Counted from the stretch's first letter, positions 1 to 9,219 are shown. The stretch is DNA of 38,749 bases from Legionellaceae bacterium (GCA_029210265.1 JARGNP010000021.1:1-38749), one strand, 5' to 3'. The notes: generated from the letters alone by a model not told the origin. Program-made: numbers and translations.

Positions 1-930
1 GTTAGTATGTATATTTTCTCTAACAAAAGTGTCCAATTCAATTAGACCAGAACATGGCGTATTATTTGCAGTAAATACTTTGGCTGGTGATTGAATGTCT
101 TGGCCATGTGGCGCGCGATTAACGTTGGTGGATGAGTTCATTTCACCGATATTATAAGCACCCCAAAAGTAATAATTGCTTAAGCATAAAAATTCTAAGA
201 TAGCATCTTCGCGCTCACCGGCAAGAATACGCGTGGCCATGTGGTCAACGCCTTTCATGAGAGGTTTAATGCCTGTTTTTTTTGTAAACGCATCAATACT
301 ATCCAATTCTTTTTGTTGTGCGTTGGTAAGGCTAAAAGACTGGCCTAGGTCTAGGCGGTCTAAATTTTCAAAATCTCGTAAATCATGTTGGGTATAACCC
401 ATGCTATTAAACGTATGATTAGACATGCGTGTGAACGCAATATGCGGATTACAGTAAAATTTGTTTTCGGTAATATTAGGATCTTGAAAGTTAAAATCAT
501 GGCTTTCTAATATTTTTTTTGTTTCACATAAATCTTTGCAGTGAATAATCTCACCGACGTAACGCGCATTAAATTTCTCACGAGCATTAGGGTACATTTT
601 GTTAATACGTGTAATATCATCTTTAAAATGAAAATCGAGCGGTTCTAATATAATAAACAGCGGTGCTTGCTTTGTATTTTCTAAAATATAAACCCGGTGT
701 GTTTCGGTAAGAAAGCTTTTACTATATCTATACGGCATCATGGCATAGAGTTCTTTGAGATAAGCAAAGCCATCGCCGGTTTGAACTTGGATGACTAAGG
801 CTTGTATATTACCGAGTAATTGATTGAGCCCACTGGATTGTCTGCGCTCATAAATTTTAATTCGATATTCGTTGAAATAATCCGAATTTTTTTTATCGCC
901 TTTAGGATTATATGTGAGTGGATTAATCAC
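1..930 (-). CDS. Orphan protein, 3' end beyond the window (310 codons seen)
   Basis: An uninterrupted minus-strand reading frame runs from a GTG at 930 to the window edge, so the C-terminus is missing. The start is supported by a GGAG Shine-Dalgarno eight bases before the GTG. The product begins MINPLTYNPKGDKK and appears soluble, with no signal peptide or membrane segment. It has many aromatic and charged residues, for example YFNEYRIKIYERR near the start and FLCLSNYYFWGAYN near residue 270. I do not recognise the family and see no catalytic motif. It is the last visible gene of a minus-strand cluster of orphans (499-residue protein, two secreted paralogs, then this gene), 99 bases after its upstream neighbour. 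A host-directed effector role is possible from context only. Confidence 0.75.
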   Translation of the reverse strand, partial: MINPLTYNPKGDKKNSDYFNEYRIKIYERRQSSGLNQLLGNIQALVIQVQTGDGFAYLKELYAMMPYRYSKSFLTETHRVYILENTKQAPLFIILEPLDFHFKDDITRINKMYPNAREKFNARYVGEIIHCKDLCETKKILESHDFNFQDPNITENKFYCNPHIAFTRMSNHTFNSMGYTQHDLRDFENLDRLDLGQSFSLTNAQQKELDSIDAFTKKTGIKPLMKGVDHMATRILAGEREDAILEFLCLSNYYFWGAYNIGEMNSSTNVNRAPHGQDIQSPAKVFTANNTPCSGLIELDTFVRENIHTN

Positions 931-959
931 GTGTTTGCTCCAATATCAATCATATGCAT

Positions 960-1039
960 TTAAGCTAAAGCATAGACCTAGATTGAAAAAAAGCACATGA
1001 TTAAGCTTTATATCTAGATTAGAACCAAATTAGAACCAA
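960..1039. repeat. Small imperfect direct repeats between two accessory genes
   Basis: The 99-base gap and the adjoining gene end hold two sets of short direct repeats. TTAAGCT...CTAGATT occurs at 960-984 and again, slightly shortened, at 1001-1020. TTAGAACCAA occurs at 1019-1028 and 1030-1039, the second copy covering the stop codon of the secreted-protein gene. They look like small slippage duplications. I see no clear function. Confidence 0.5.
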
Positions 1040-1488
1040 CAGTTCGTCGTGGTTTCGTAAGGTATATGGCTTAAGTCGATAAGAATGGCTTGATTGGTTT
1101 TTTTTACCTGAGTGATACTAAAGCTAAACGAGGTATTATCAGGATGAGGCGATATTTTAGAGTCCGTAAATTCATGCAATATATCGATATTACTGATATC
1201 TGAGAACCAAGAGTATGTCTCAACAGCATATGTGTTTTCTATTTGTCCGAAATTACCTGACTGCGGTACAACATAAATATACTCACCTTCTTGACTGTAG
1301 TAATACCAAGGTAAAGATATGTGGCAATGCACAACAACTTCAGCTTTATTTGGAATGGCGTCGGTGGTAAATACTAATTGACGGTGTTCAAGATCAACGG
1401 CTCCAGGGAGCATATCAAGGCTTGCTTTCTCTGCGAACACACTAAGACTTGTGGCTAACAAAACCGTTGCGCTTATACGTCGTATCAT
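1030..1488 (-). CDS. Small secreted protein, paralog of the next gene upstream
   Basis: This 152-residue protein has a classical signal peptide (MIRRISATVLLATSLSVFA, then EKA), so it should be exported to the periplasm or beyond. I chose the ATG at 1488 rather than the in-frame TTG at 1503 because it lines up with the MIR start of the paralog at 1514-1963. Both ATGs follow a GAGA-type ribosome site. The mature parts of the two proteins align along their length: a VHC motif followed by LPWYYYS, then YVVPQSGNFG, then an SFSIT strand, and a C-terminal TTNC. The two cysteines, one early and one three residues from the end, are kept in both and could form a disulfide. The composition suggests a small beta-rich fold. 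The family is not recognised. The genes are 25 bases apart and probably co-transcribed. Confidence 0.75.
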   Translation of the reverse strand: MIRRISATVLLATSLSVFAEKASLDMLPGAVDLEHRQLVFTTDAIPNKAEVVVHCHISLPWYYYSQEGEYIYVVPQSGNFGQIENTYAVETYSWFSDISNIDILHEFTDSKISPHPDNTSFSFSITQVKKTNQAILIDLSHIPYETTTNCWF

Positions 1489-1513
1489 GTTTTCTATTCT
1501 CAATAATTTAATA

Positions 1514-1963
1514 TTAATAACTGCAGCTGACAGTGGTATCGCCTGGCATGGTGCTTAGATCCATAATAATGGCTTCATTATTTTGATGAACGTGCGTAAT
1601 GGTGAAAAAGCTTGAGTTATTGCTTGATGAGTTTGTGGTATAGATTTTTGAACCGATAACTTGCCACTCACTTGTTTCTTGTGGGATAGCGCTCATATGA
1701 CCGATGTCATATTTCCCCCTGATAGCTCCAAAATCACCGACCTGTGGAACAACATAAAAATTGAACTTCGATTTGTAATAATGCGGTAGTGTGACAGCGC
1801 AATGAACGGTTACAGCTGCTCTTTCGGGGATATTCATGGTCGACAGCATAATTTCTTGTGGGTGATTTCCTGTACTCACGGGAAGTTCTGTTATTCCTGC
1901 TGTAGCAGCATAAGTAGCAATGTTAGCTGACATAAAGGCGATCGAAATTAAAAGTCTTATCAT
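1514..1963 (-). CDS. Small secreted protein, tandem paralog
   Basis: This 149-residue protein starts with a signal peptide (MIRLLISIAFMSANIATYA, cleaved before ATA). The reading frame is open further upstream to 2182, but that extension overlaps the 499-residue gene and precedes the signal peptide. The ATG at 1963, with AAGAGA upstream, is therefore the better start. It matches the downstream neighbour at VTVHC, LPHYY, YVVPQVGDFG, a Ser/Asn-rich loop, FTITHV and a C-terminal TTVSC. The shared cysteine pair suggests one disulfide. The pair most likely arose by tandem duplication and then diverged strongly. No known domain is recognised. Export and company with orphan proteins suggest an envelope or extracellular role, which is inference. 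Confidence 0.75.
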   Translation of the reverse strand: MIRLLISIAFMSANIATYAATAGITELPVSTGNHPQEIMLSTMNIPERAAVTVHCAVTLPHYYKSKFNFYVVPQVGDFGAIRGKYDIGHMSAIPQETSEWQVIGSKIYTTNSSSNNSSFFTITHVHQNNEAIIMDLSTMPGDTTVSCSY

Positions 1964-2027
1964 GGTAGAAATCTCTTGTCGAGTTGAAATCAAATAATTT
2001 CGGCATTGTACATAAAATAGACGTGTT

Positions 2028-3527
2028 TCACAACGTGGGTGTATCTGTGGGTGTATCTGACGGTGTTGGTTTTGTATCTTTGTTTTCAGGCGCTTGGGGT
2101 AGTTCCCAAAAAGACGTTTGTCTTCTGATGATGTAATGGTTACTGGATTTTTGTGAGTCGGTTGTTTCTTCTCTTGATTCAATCATCAATAAGCGCGCAC
2201 CTTTTAATCTTAATAGCTCGACCATTTCGGTATTATTTTGTTTTTGTGCAAAATATAATAAAGAATGATTCGTCCATTGTTCGTATTCAGGCAAAAGTGT
2301 TGATTTATTTAGTATCGGAACGTGCACGAGGGTATCGTCTTGTTCGAGCAAAAAATAGATAAAAGCATGTTTTTTAAGCGACATACAGGTCATTATAAAA
2401 TGACATAAAAATGACTTAATGTCGGGATCTATACCGATTGTGGTTGATTGCTGCCTTAGTTCTTGATTTAAACAAACAACCAGCTCATCAGTGAAAAGCC
2501 ATAATTCATTATCAGATTGACGTGCTATTTCCTGCCAATTTGCTTGAAATTGTTCGATGAGATAATCAAATAGCTGGGCTTTGTTGTTGAGAGTAAAATT
2601 ACGCATGTGTTCTAAAGAAATGATGCTATATAATTTGGGAATGCTGAGCTCGATTGCGTTGAGCGCAATATGTTGCATGAGCTCTGAGCTTATCCGAGAA
2701 TGAGACACATAGCGCACGTAGTCTTTGACGTGAAAAAGTCCTCGGCGCGCTATCCAAAGCAACCATTGTTCATGTTGGTGCTCTGAAAGCATACCAATAA
2801 ATTTTTCTTTAAAATGAGTTATTTTTCTGACGAAGTGCTGATTAAAATCGGGGTTGTGTTGTTTTAGTGTCACTTGCCCGAGGTGTTTTAGCATAGGCAT
2901 GGGTGTTAAGAAAACATGCAAAGCTGTTTCAAAAAGTTCAAACTGAAAGAGTTCTCCCAGTGTGAAAGCGCGTGGTGTTGTTTGGTCATCTCCTAGCATA
3001 GCGGCCCGCCACCATGCTGCGCATGAATCAGTGCTCGCTTCAGTATCTGCACGAAGAGATAGAGCACGCGCCAATGATTGTTCAAGAGAGTCCTCTACTG
3101 CCAGGAAGTCATAAGTATGGATAGGGTCAATATAATCAGACCAAAATCGACCGCCTTGCTGTATAAAAGAATAACTTCCGGTATACATATCCATCATCAC
3201 GCTGAGTGATGTGGGAAAATCTTGATTGGACAAAAGTAAGTTTAATAGCGTGAGTGCGCCTAGGTTGCTCGATTGTCCACTCACCAATTGCTGGTGAATG
3301 GTTTCTGGAGAAATACTGGTTAAGGGTATTGTTTGCGATTCATGATGCTCTGATTTACCTGTAGTCCAAAGACGAATCAGTGCTAATGCAAAGGCATCGG
3401 CGTTTTTTTTGAATTGAGTCGTTTGGTCATGACTAAATTCGGGTAAAGTTTGGCGTCTATTGGTAGGTAGCTGAACTAATAAAGTAGCTGTGCCTCCCCG
3501 TAAAATAGGTGTGTGGTTCGTTTTCAT
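2028..3527 (-). CDS. 499-residue orphan with an ankyrin-like repeat, effector candidate
   Basis: The protein is predicted soluble, without a signal peptide, and mostly helical. Near residues 415-447 it has one recognisable ankyrin-like unit (SLLYFAQKQNNTEMVELL, then LKGARLL), with the helix-turn-helix pattern and a closing G-A. The rest, including a His/Trp-rich middle (EHQHEQWLLWIARRGLF), matches nothing I know. The tail is polar and Pro/Thr-rich (KPTPSDTPTDTPTL), a composition compatible with, but not proof of, a type IV secretion signal. The start ATG follows GGAAT at about nine bases. It is the first gene of the minus-strand cluster, 64 bases before the secreted pair, and diverges from the P-loop giant across 183 bases. 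Confidence 0.75.
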   Translation of the reverse strand: MKTNHTPILRGGTATLLVQLPTNRRQTLPEFSHDQTTQFKKNADAFALALIRLWTTGKSEHHESQTIPLTSISPETIHQQLVSGQSSNLGALTLLNLLLSNQDFPTSLSVMMDMYTGSYSFIQQGGRFWSDYIDPIHTYDFLAVEDSLEQSLARALSLRADTEASTDSCAAWWRAAMLGDDQTTPRAFTLGELFQFELFETALHVFLTPMPMLKHLGQVTLKQHNPDFNQHFVRKITHFKEKFIGMLSEHQHEQWLLWIARRGLFHVKDYVRYVSHSRISSELMQHIALNAIELSIPKLYSIISLEHMRNFTLNNKAQLFDYLIEQFQANWQEIARQSDNELWLFTDELVVCLNQELRQQSTTIGIDPDIKSFLCHFIMTCMSLKKHAFIYFLLEQDDTLVHVPILNKSTLLPEYEQWTNHSLLYFAQKQNNTEMVELLRLKGARLLMIESREETTDSQKSSNHYIIRRQTSFWELPQAPENKDTKPTPSDTPTDTPTL

Positions 3528-3671
3528 GGCATGTATTCCGTTACAAAATTATTAGTGGGGCAGTGTGAGTGCACAAAATTTTTGCCCATTTGAACGTATA
3601 ATCACGCATTTATCAATTGTTTATATTGATATGAGGCTGCGAAAATTTCAGGCGTTATTTTTGGTTTGGTC

Positions 3672-3677
3672 TATAAT
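3672..3677 (+). promoter_or_regulatory. Possible -10 box before the P-loop giant
   Basis: A perfect TATAAT lies 33 bases before the chosen ATG at 3711. No good -35 hexamer sits 16-18 bases upstream; the nearest, TTCAGG, is 19 away. This would be a weak or activator-dependent promoter. Another TATAAT at 3597-3602 also lacks a convincing -35. Confidence 0.35.
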
Positions 3678-3710
3678 AACTCTATTAGTCCGTTTTTTTT
3701 GAAGGTTAAT

Positions 3711-6700
3711 ATGGCGAATGACTCAGAGCAAGGCAAAGCCGAAGCCGCCTACATGCAAGGTTTGATCCAGGAAGCTGAGGCAAAGGCAAATGAAGAGCAA
3801 AAAAAATTACACGATGTGCACGGTTCTTTGTTGGTTCAGGTAAAAGGCGCGTTGGTGCGTTTAGATCGGCATGAAGACAGAAAACAAAGCGGTAGCGAGC
3901 TCCCACTCCAAGATGAGTTTGCTTTCCACTTAATGCTGGCAGCTCGTGTTTATGAAAAAATTGCTACCGATCTGGATCTAGAAACAGATCTCCAAAAAAT
4001 AGAAATAGCACGCCAAGCCGCGATGAGGCGCGTGAATCGTTATATTAAGCGCGCTTATCGTGAGGCAGAAAAAGTAGCGAATGAGCCGGAAGGATTGAAT
4101 CTTGCAAAGTTTAATGCCTCACTTGATAAAGCAAGAAAAAAACTTGCACCGATGGCGCATACGATTTTAATGGAAAAAATTATCGAAGAAACCGGCATTA
4201 TATTTACAGCAAAAAATTTAGAAAACGCTAAGAAGATTGCAGAAAAGACGCCTGCGACGACGCAAGATATTTTATATGTTAATAAAGCAGCAGGGCTGGT
4301 GACACTGATTAAAGGCTCTGAACACACCGCGCATGATCGTGTTGCTGGCAAAAGTAAGTTTGCACACCGACAAATGATCACGTGTCGTAGAAACGAAGAT
4401 GGGACGATAAGAGCAGGACTAAACCCACGCATTCAAATACGCACACCTTCACCTGTGGTTAAAAAGGGCTTAAAAGAAAAAGCGATTATTTCAGATGTTG
4501 TTGATAAGTTATCAGAGGTTACCGAAGTTTATGATTTGGGTCATAAGTTATCGAGTGATAAACCTAAAGCGTTTATTTACAACCGATACACCGCGATTGG
4601 CGATAAGCTAGGGGATATCAAAGGTAATTTACAAACACAAAGTGCAAGGCATATTTTACGAGGCGCTCATGAATATAATGCTAAAAATATAAAGGGCGAT
4701 AATGGCGTTTTTTGTTTTGTTCAAAATATATCCGTTAATGGCTTTGGTAAAACATTAAGCCATACGAGCCGTAATCCATTGGTGAGAGAATCTACGTTAA
4801 TGGCTGAAATGGCTTTGATGCATACGTTGTGTGATGGAACAGAGTTCGAAAAATTATTTGATAATTATAAAGAATATTTAACATACTCGCCCAAGGAATC
4901 TTATTTTTCAGAAACCCAGTATGGGGATATAGCTAGAACTAAAATTCAAGAGATAAAAGCACAGTGGCAGAATAAGGAGTTAGCACAAGTTACTGAGGTT
5001 GGTTCAGAAGATGAAGAACTCGTTTCATCGGTCAAAGATAGTTTAAAAAAACTTGTTGCGCATGATCTGCATTGTACGCATGAATATGCAAAATTAGTTC
5101 AAACATTATCTGTATTTTCTGAGAAAGCATCTATCGGGGGCTGTAAAAGCGGTAATGAACGAGCGCAGGCAATTAATGGCCGGGTATTGATGTTAGATGG
5201 CATGAAACCAAGCAGTGAAATTGCCCTGAAACTTGAGGACTTAGCTGGTGCTCCCAAAGACGAAGTTAGAAGCAAGGCCGAAGCATTAAATGAATGCATT
5301 CATGAACAATACAATAAAGAAGGACTGTATGCCGCCGCATCGGTGATTAGTTTGGTGGATCAAGGGGCATCAGCGAAAGTTGAAGCAAAACCAAACATAG
5401 TAAAACCATTTAAATTTTTAAATAAGTTTATTTCTAGAAACTTTGCGGAAGAGTCTGCTGAAATCATGAAGAACTTAAAGCAGAGCAAAGCGGGTGCAAT
5501 GCAGGCACATAAAGGTCTTACAAAGTCTATGAAAGGGGCTTGGTCTGATCATGCAAAGTCAGATTGGTCTTATATGAGCTCAAGTTCGGCAGGCGTATTG
5601 GGCGCTGTAGCCGCAACCGTGACGGTCGCACCTGCAATCCTTGCTGTTTTAAAAAATAAGCAGAAGAAACAGCAAAAAATAGAAGCGAGGATGCAGCACA
5701 ACGAACGCATTAAAGAACTTGAAAAATTTGATCCCGAGAATAAAGAAATAATTAAAGGTTGGCTTAAAAAAATTGGAAATTATAAGGTTAAGGTTGAAGA
5801 AGATTCTAAAGGTACAAAAAAAATTGAAAAACCTGAGCTTCATTTATCCGGTCAGGAAAAGAAAGCGCTGTATCGCGCAACACATCAAGGTACGACACCT
5901 AAAGGCGAACGAGAGGATTTCATTCGTTTTTTAGGCTTAAAATTTTTAGCGAAAGGTGCGCTTGATAATGCTGAGGATAAGGACGGTCAGACGGTTAAGC
6001 TAAAAGACTTGTTAGGTGATGAAGGGTTTCGGTTATACAAAAAAGCCATCAAAGAAGAGGGTAAAAGTAGATCGTTTAGACGAGCTGTTTTTGAAAAATC
6101 ACGTGAGCATGTGAAAGGCCCTACGTGGTCAAAACGGTTGATTCTGTGGGTAGGTGGCCCTTCAAGCTCAGGAAAAACGTACTCTGCAATGAACGTGCTT
6201 AAGTTTTTAAAAGAGAAACAACCAGGCCTGCTAGGCGCAAATAAAGAAAAACCGTCGGGTAATGATGTGGTTTTTGCTGATGGTAGTTTTGAGCGTGAAA
6301 TATCACAAATGCGACAAATGGTTCTTCAATGTGCTCTTGCATCAGGTTATAAAGGAATTGAAGATCTGCATAAACATAGCGAAGCACTATCAGTTAAAAA
6401 ATACGTAAAAGAGACGGTTTTAGCGAGTAAAAGATTTCATATGGTGATTCCGGAAACGTTTGTACGCTTTGGTGCGTTTAAAGAAATGCTTAGTTATGAA
6501 TCATTAAGTAAACAAGGTAAATTTTTGGGATTAGTTAGTGAAATTAAAGCAGAGGAAAGTAAGGATAAAGATACGCAAGTTAAATATGACGAGCGTTTTA
6601 GAACGACCGTGAGAAATATGGGAGAATCAAGGGCGTGGCGCACCAAGCCTTTTTCGGCATCGGATATTAAGATGAATAATCTAGATATTGATTGTGAATC

Positions 6701-7160
6701 AAAAGTTTATCAGCCGAAATATTTTAAATTAGGTCGGAAAATAACGAAGGTTGCTAAAAAAATATATAAGGAATTTAGTCAAGATAAAGTCACGCTAAAA
6801 GTTACGAATGATTTGATGTATCTGCAAAAGGATAAGCAAGGAAACTGGAATGAATGTAAATTTAAGGATGATTTATCCAAGAAAAAGAAAAATGAAGGTT
6901 TTGTTTTTATGCCGGTGAGAGCATATAACGCTTGGTTGAAGGTGAAAGAGCAAGAGCCTGATTTAGTGGCTTGGTACGAAAAAAACAAAGAAGATCCAGA
7001 TTTAACAGGGTCTAAAATTGAGTTTAAATATAATGCGGATAACCCTAAGTATACGAGCTTGATTTCAAAGGGCATTGGATTTTTTACTCAGAAAACAGGG
7101 GGAGCCGACGTAGCGCCTGAACAAGATAGCAGCAATAAAAAAGTACCACCAGCTTCTTAA
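3711..7160 (+). CDS. 1149-residue orphan with membrane-like segment and P-loop domain
   Basis: The start is the ATG at 3711, six bases after GAAGG; an in-frame upstream start at 3666 has no ribosome site. The N-terminal half is Lys/Glu/Ala-rich and probably coiled. Residues about 625-648 form a small-residue hydrophobic stretch (AGVLGAVAATVTVAPAILAV), followed by a Lys/Gln-rich coiled region. Residues 816-823 are a textbook Walker A, GPSSSGKT, preceded by LILWVG. About 40 residues on, VVFADGSFEREI follows. That layout recalls zeta-toxin-like or other small-molecule/protein kinase P-loop folds, though I cannot place the family. The C-terminal part is Lys-rich, and the last residues (APEQDSSNKKVPPAS) are polar. 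It is a strong candidate for a secreted host-acting protein, by inference. The 3' end faces the convergent gene 15 bases away, and no terminator is visible. Confidence 0.8.
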   Translation: MANDSEQGKAEAAYMQGLIQEAEAKANEEQKKLHDVHGSLLVQVKGALVRLDRHEDRKQSGSELPLQDEFAFHLMLAARVYEKIATDLDLETDLQKIEIARQAAMRRVNRYIKRAYREAEKVANEPEGLNLAKFNASLDKARKKLAPMAHTILMEKIIEETGIIFTAKNLENAKKIAEKTPATTQDILYVNKAAGLVTLIKGSEHTAHDRVAGKSKFAHRQMITCRRNEDGTIRAGLNPRIQIRTPSPVVKKGLKEKAIISDVVDKLSEVTEVYDLGHKLSSDKPKAFIYNRYTAIGDKLGDIKGNLQTQSARHILRGAHEYNAKNIKGDNGVFCFVQNISVNGFGKTLSHTSRNPLVRESTLMAEMALMHTLCDGTEFEKLFDNYKEYLTYSPKESYFSETQYGDIARTKIQEIKAQWQNKELAQVTEVGSEDEELVSSVKDSLKKLVAHDLHCTHEYAKLVQTLSVFSEKASIGGCKSGNERAQAINGRVLMLDGMKPSSEIALKLEDLAGAPKDEVRSKAEALNECIHEQYNKEGLYAAASVISLVDQGASAKVEAKPNIVKPFKFLNKFISRNFAEESAEIMKNLKQSKAGAMQAHKGLTKSMKGAWSDHAKSDWSYMSSSSAGVLGAVAATVTVAPAILAVLKNKQKKQQKIEARMQHNERIKELEKFDPENKEIIKGWLKKIGNYKVKVEEDSKGTKKIEKPELHLSGQEKKALYRATHQGTTPKGEREDFIRFLGLKFLAKGALDNAEDKDGQTVKLKDLLGDEGFRLYKKAIKEEGKSRSFRRAVFEKSREHVKGPTWSKRLILWVGGPSSSGKTYSAMNVLKFLKEKQPGLLGANKEKPSGNDVVFADGSFEREISQMRQMVLQCALASGYKGIEDLHKHSEALSVKKYVKETVLASKRFHMVIPETFVRFGAFKEMLSYESLSKQGKFLGLVSEIKAEESKDKDTQVKYDERFRTTVRNMGESRAWRTKPFSASDIKMNNLDIDCESKVYQPKYFKLGRKITKVAKKIYKEFSQDKVTLKVTNDLMYLQKDKQGNWNECKFKDDLSKKKKNEGFVFMPVRAYNAWLKVKEQEPDLVAWYEKNKEDPDLTGSKIEFKYNADNPKYTSLISKGIGFFTQKTGGADVAPEQDSSNKKVPPAS

Positions 7161-7174
7161 ATAGCTAGCTCGAC

Positions 7175-7915
7175 CTAAGGCCCATCATGACGGTTGTCTT
7201 TGTTCGGTTCACCATCATAATTATTATTTTCTTTTTTTATGATCTCTTCGGGATCATGTTCTCTCTGCTCTTTGTTTTCTTGTTTATAAGCGTGTTGCAA
7301 TTGTTTTGCGTTTTCTAGTTCAAGGTTTTCGGGTTGGTCGGATGAGGGGGGTATTTGTTTGTTTTGAAACAAGCTTTTATATGCCTCAAATGCATCGGGT
7401 AAAAAAGAAACTAAGGCCGCTCCTATCTGTACACTTAAACCAAGAGTCGTGCCTGGCCCTGGAAATATAATCGTAAGTATAGTCGTGGCGAGGATGGCCA
7501 TTTTTTTGAGTAATTTAATGATCGCGTTTGTTTGAGATTTTTGATGCTGCACTTGAGCTTGATGAGTAATATTATCGCTGTTTATATCTAAGATCTGCTC
7601 TACGTGTTCAGGTGGAATAGGTTTTTTTTCGCTAACATGACGTGCTATGTCATTTGCTGTATCCAGAATATTATATGCGACTGTGTCACTTACAGCCTGG
7701 TTTGAGTGAGCAGTTGTTAATTGTTCACACATCTCTGTTGTGGTAGACACAAAGCTATTTTCGAGCGCATTGAGCTCGGCCTTTTTGTGTTCATCACGCT
7801 TATCAAAATCATCAAACATCGTTTGGCATTGGGATAACGATGTTCGGAGTTCTTCTATTTTTGATGGAATATCTTGAGATGCATGAGGAGGCATGATGCT
7901 AACCATATAATCCAT
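7175..7915 (-). CDS. 246-residue orphan with coiled coil and membrane hairpin
   Basis: The N-terminal 130 residues are helical and heptad-like (KIEELRTSLSQ, KKAELNALE). Two adjacent hydrophobic stretches follow at about 138-151 and 156-172, joined by a FPGPGTT turn, which suggests a membrane hairpin. The last 50 residues are strongly acidic and charged (EQREHDPEEIIKKE) and end NRHDGP. The start at 7915 has no clear Shine-Dalgarno; the in-frame ATG at 7894 is an alternative that also lacks a strong one. No family is recognised. The hairpin plus acidic tail resembles membrane-inserting effectors of intracellular bacteria in overall shape only. It converges with the P-loop giant, 14 bases apart. 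Confidence 0.65.
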   Translation of the reverse strand: MDYMVSIMPPHASQDIPSKIEELRTSLSQCQTMFDDFDKRDEHKKAELNALENSFVSTTTEMCEQLTTAHSNQAVSDTVAYNILDTANDIARHVSEKKPIPPEHVEQILDINSDNITHQAQVQHQKSQTNAIIKLLKKMAILATTILTIIFPGPGTTLGLSVQIGAALVSFLPDAFEAYKSLFQNKQIPPSSDQPENLELENAKQLQHAYKQENKEQREHDPEEIIKKENNNYDGEPNKDNRHDGP

Positions 7916-7960
7916 GTAGAGTATATGCTTAATATTAGCTTAGATTTGTTGTTATTCAAA

Positions 7961-9181
7961 TCAAGCCGAAGTAAGTAAATATTTGAACTTTTCAATAAGC
8001 TCGAGCGCTTGTTGCTGGTTTAATCGTGGGTCGAGTAGGCTGCGATACGCGGTTTTTAAATCAGCTTCGGAAATATGGGCTTTGCCACCCAAGCACTCAG
8101 TGACGGCGTCGGGCGTCATTTCGAGATGAAGGCCGCCGAGGTGGCTGTTATGCGTTTGGTGAATGTTAAGCGTGCGTTGTAGTTCTTGCCAAATCGTATC
8201 CAGATGACGTGTTTTAATGCCGGACTGGGTGCGTTGGTTGTTGCCATGCATCGGGTCGCATGCCCATGTAACGGGGTGGGCATGTGTTTGTGTTGCTTGA
8301 ATAAGCGTCGGTAATAAATGCTCTACGTGTTGCACGCCAAGGCGTGTAATGAGTAAAATTCGGCCTGTTTCACGCTGTGGATTTAAGCGTTCAAGTAAGC
8401 TTATCAGCCAGTTAGATGTGGCATCCGGGCCGATTTTGATGCCGATAGGATTTGCAATACCACGTAAAAACTCAACGTGCGCGCTGTCCAATTGTGACGT
8501 ACGTATGCCAAGCCAGGGCAGGTGGGTTGAATAATCATACCAACGGCCTTGCTTGCAGCGCCGGGTTAAAGCCGACTCATAATGAAGATGAAGCGCTTCG
8601 TGTGAGGTATAAAACGCGGTGGTTTTTAGTTTTTTGTTTATAAAATCAAGCGTTATGGCCGCGGAGCGGTAGCCTTTGATTAATCGTTCGGGATTGGGTA
8701 TACGAGCGTTTGTATTGAATTCTGTGGCGTTGATGAGATCGCCTCTATAACTAGGTAACTTAACGCCTTGTTGCTGTTCATAAGGTGACGAACGAGGTTT
8801 TGCGTATTGGCCTGCAATGCGCCCAATAGGTACAACGGGGCCGTTCATATGAGGCGCGAGCATACTTGCCATGCTCATAATTAAATTAAGCTGGGCTTGA
8901 ATTATGGCAGGACGGCAGTCGTTGAACGACTCAGCGCAATCACCGCCTTGAAGTATAAAGGCTTGACCGCGACTCGCTTTTGACAATAATTTTTTGATTT
9001 GATTAATTTCAGCTACGCGAACCAAGGTTTTTTTTTGATGAAGTTGTGCCACAGCGCGACGTAAATGTACCGCGTCGGGATAGGTTGCTTCCTGCGGGTA
9101 AGGGCAGTTTAACCATGATGTAGGGGTCCAGGTCTCTGGCATATAAAAAACGAGCTGATGTTTAAGAGGGCTAATTATCAA
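7961..9181 (-). CDS. Class II 3-deoxy-D-arabino-heptulosonate 7-phosphate synthase
   Basis: It condenses phosphoenolpyruvate and erythrose 4-phosphate, the first step of the shikimate pathway, in the cytosol. Class II (plant/actinobacterial type) signatures appear in order: QGGDCAESF with the metal-binding Cys, GRIAGQYAKPRSSP, YRGDLIN, TSHEAL, GIKIGPD, and WACDPMHGNN with metal and substrate residues. At about 406 residues it is shorter than the roughly 450-460 of many class II enzymes; I saw no internal gap in the motifs. The start is uncertain. The TTG at 9181 follows a good GGAG, while the ATG at 9142 (METW...) fits the family N-terminus but has no ribosome site. The gene stands alone and is divergent from grpE, with overlapping promoter regions. 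Allosteric control cannot be judged. Confidence 0.93.
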   Translation of the reverse strand: MIISPLKHQLVFYMPETWTPTSWLNCPYPQEATYPDAVHLRRAVAQLHQKKTLVRVAEINQIKKLLSKASRGQAFILQGGDCAESFNDCRPAIIQAQLNLIMSMASMLAPHMNGPVVPIGRIAGQYAKPRSSPYEQQQGVKLPSYRGDLINATEFNTNARIPNPERLIKGYRSAAITLDFINKKLKTTAFYTSHEALHLHYESALTRRCKQGRWYDYSTHLPWLGIRTSQLDSAHVEFLRGIANPIGIKIGPDATSNWLISLLERLNPQRETGRILLITRLGVQHVEHLLPTLIQATQTHAHPVTWACDPMHGNNQRTQSGIKTRHLDTIWQELQRTLNIHQTHNSHLGGLHLEMTPDAVTECLGGKAHISEADLKTAYRSLLDPRLNQQQALELIEKFKYLLTSA

Positions 9182-9219
9182 CGTTATTGCTCCAATGAAC
9201 AATGAAAAATTGCATAATC

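Noticed and set aside
1514-2182. Longer 222-residue start for the second secreted protein
   Set aside because: It would overlap the 499-residue gene and bury the signal peptide inside the protein. The ATG at 1963 aligns with the paralog.
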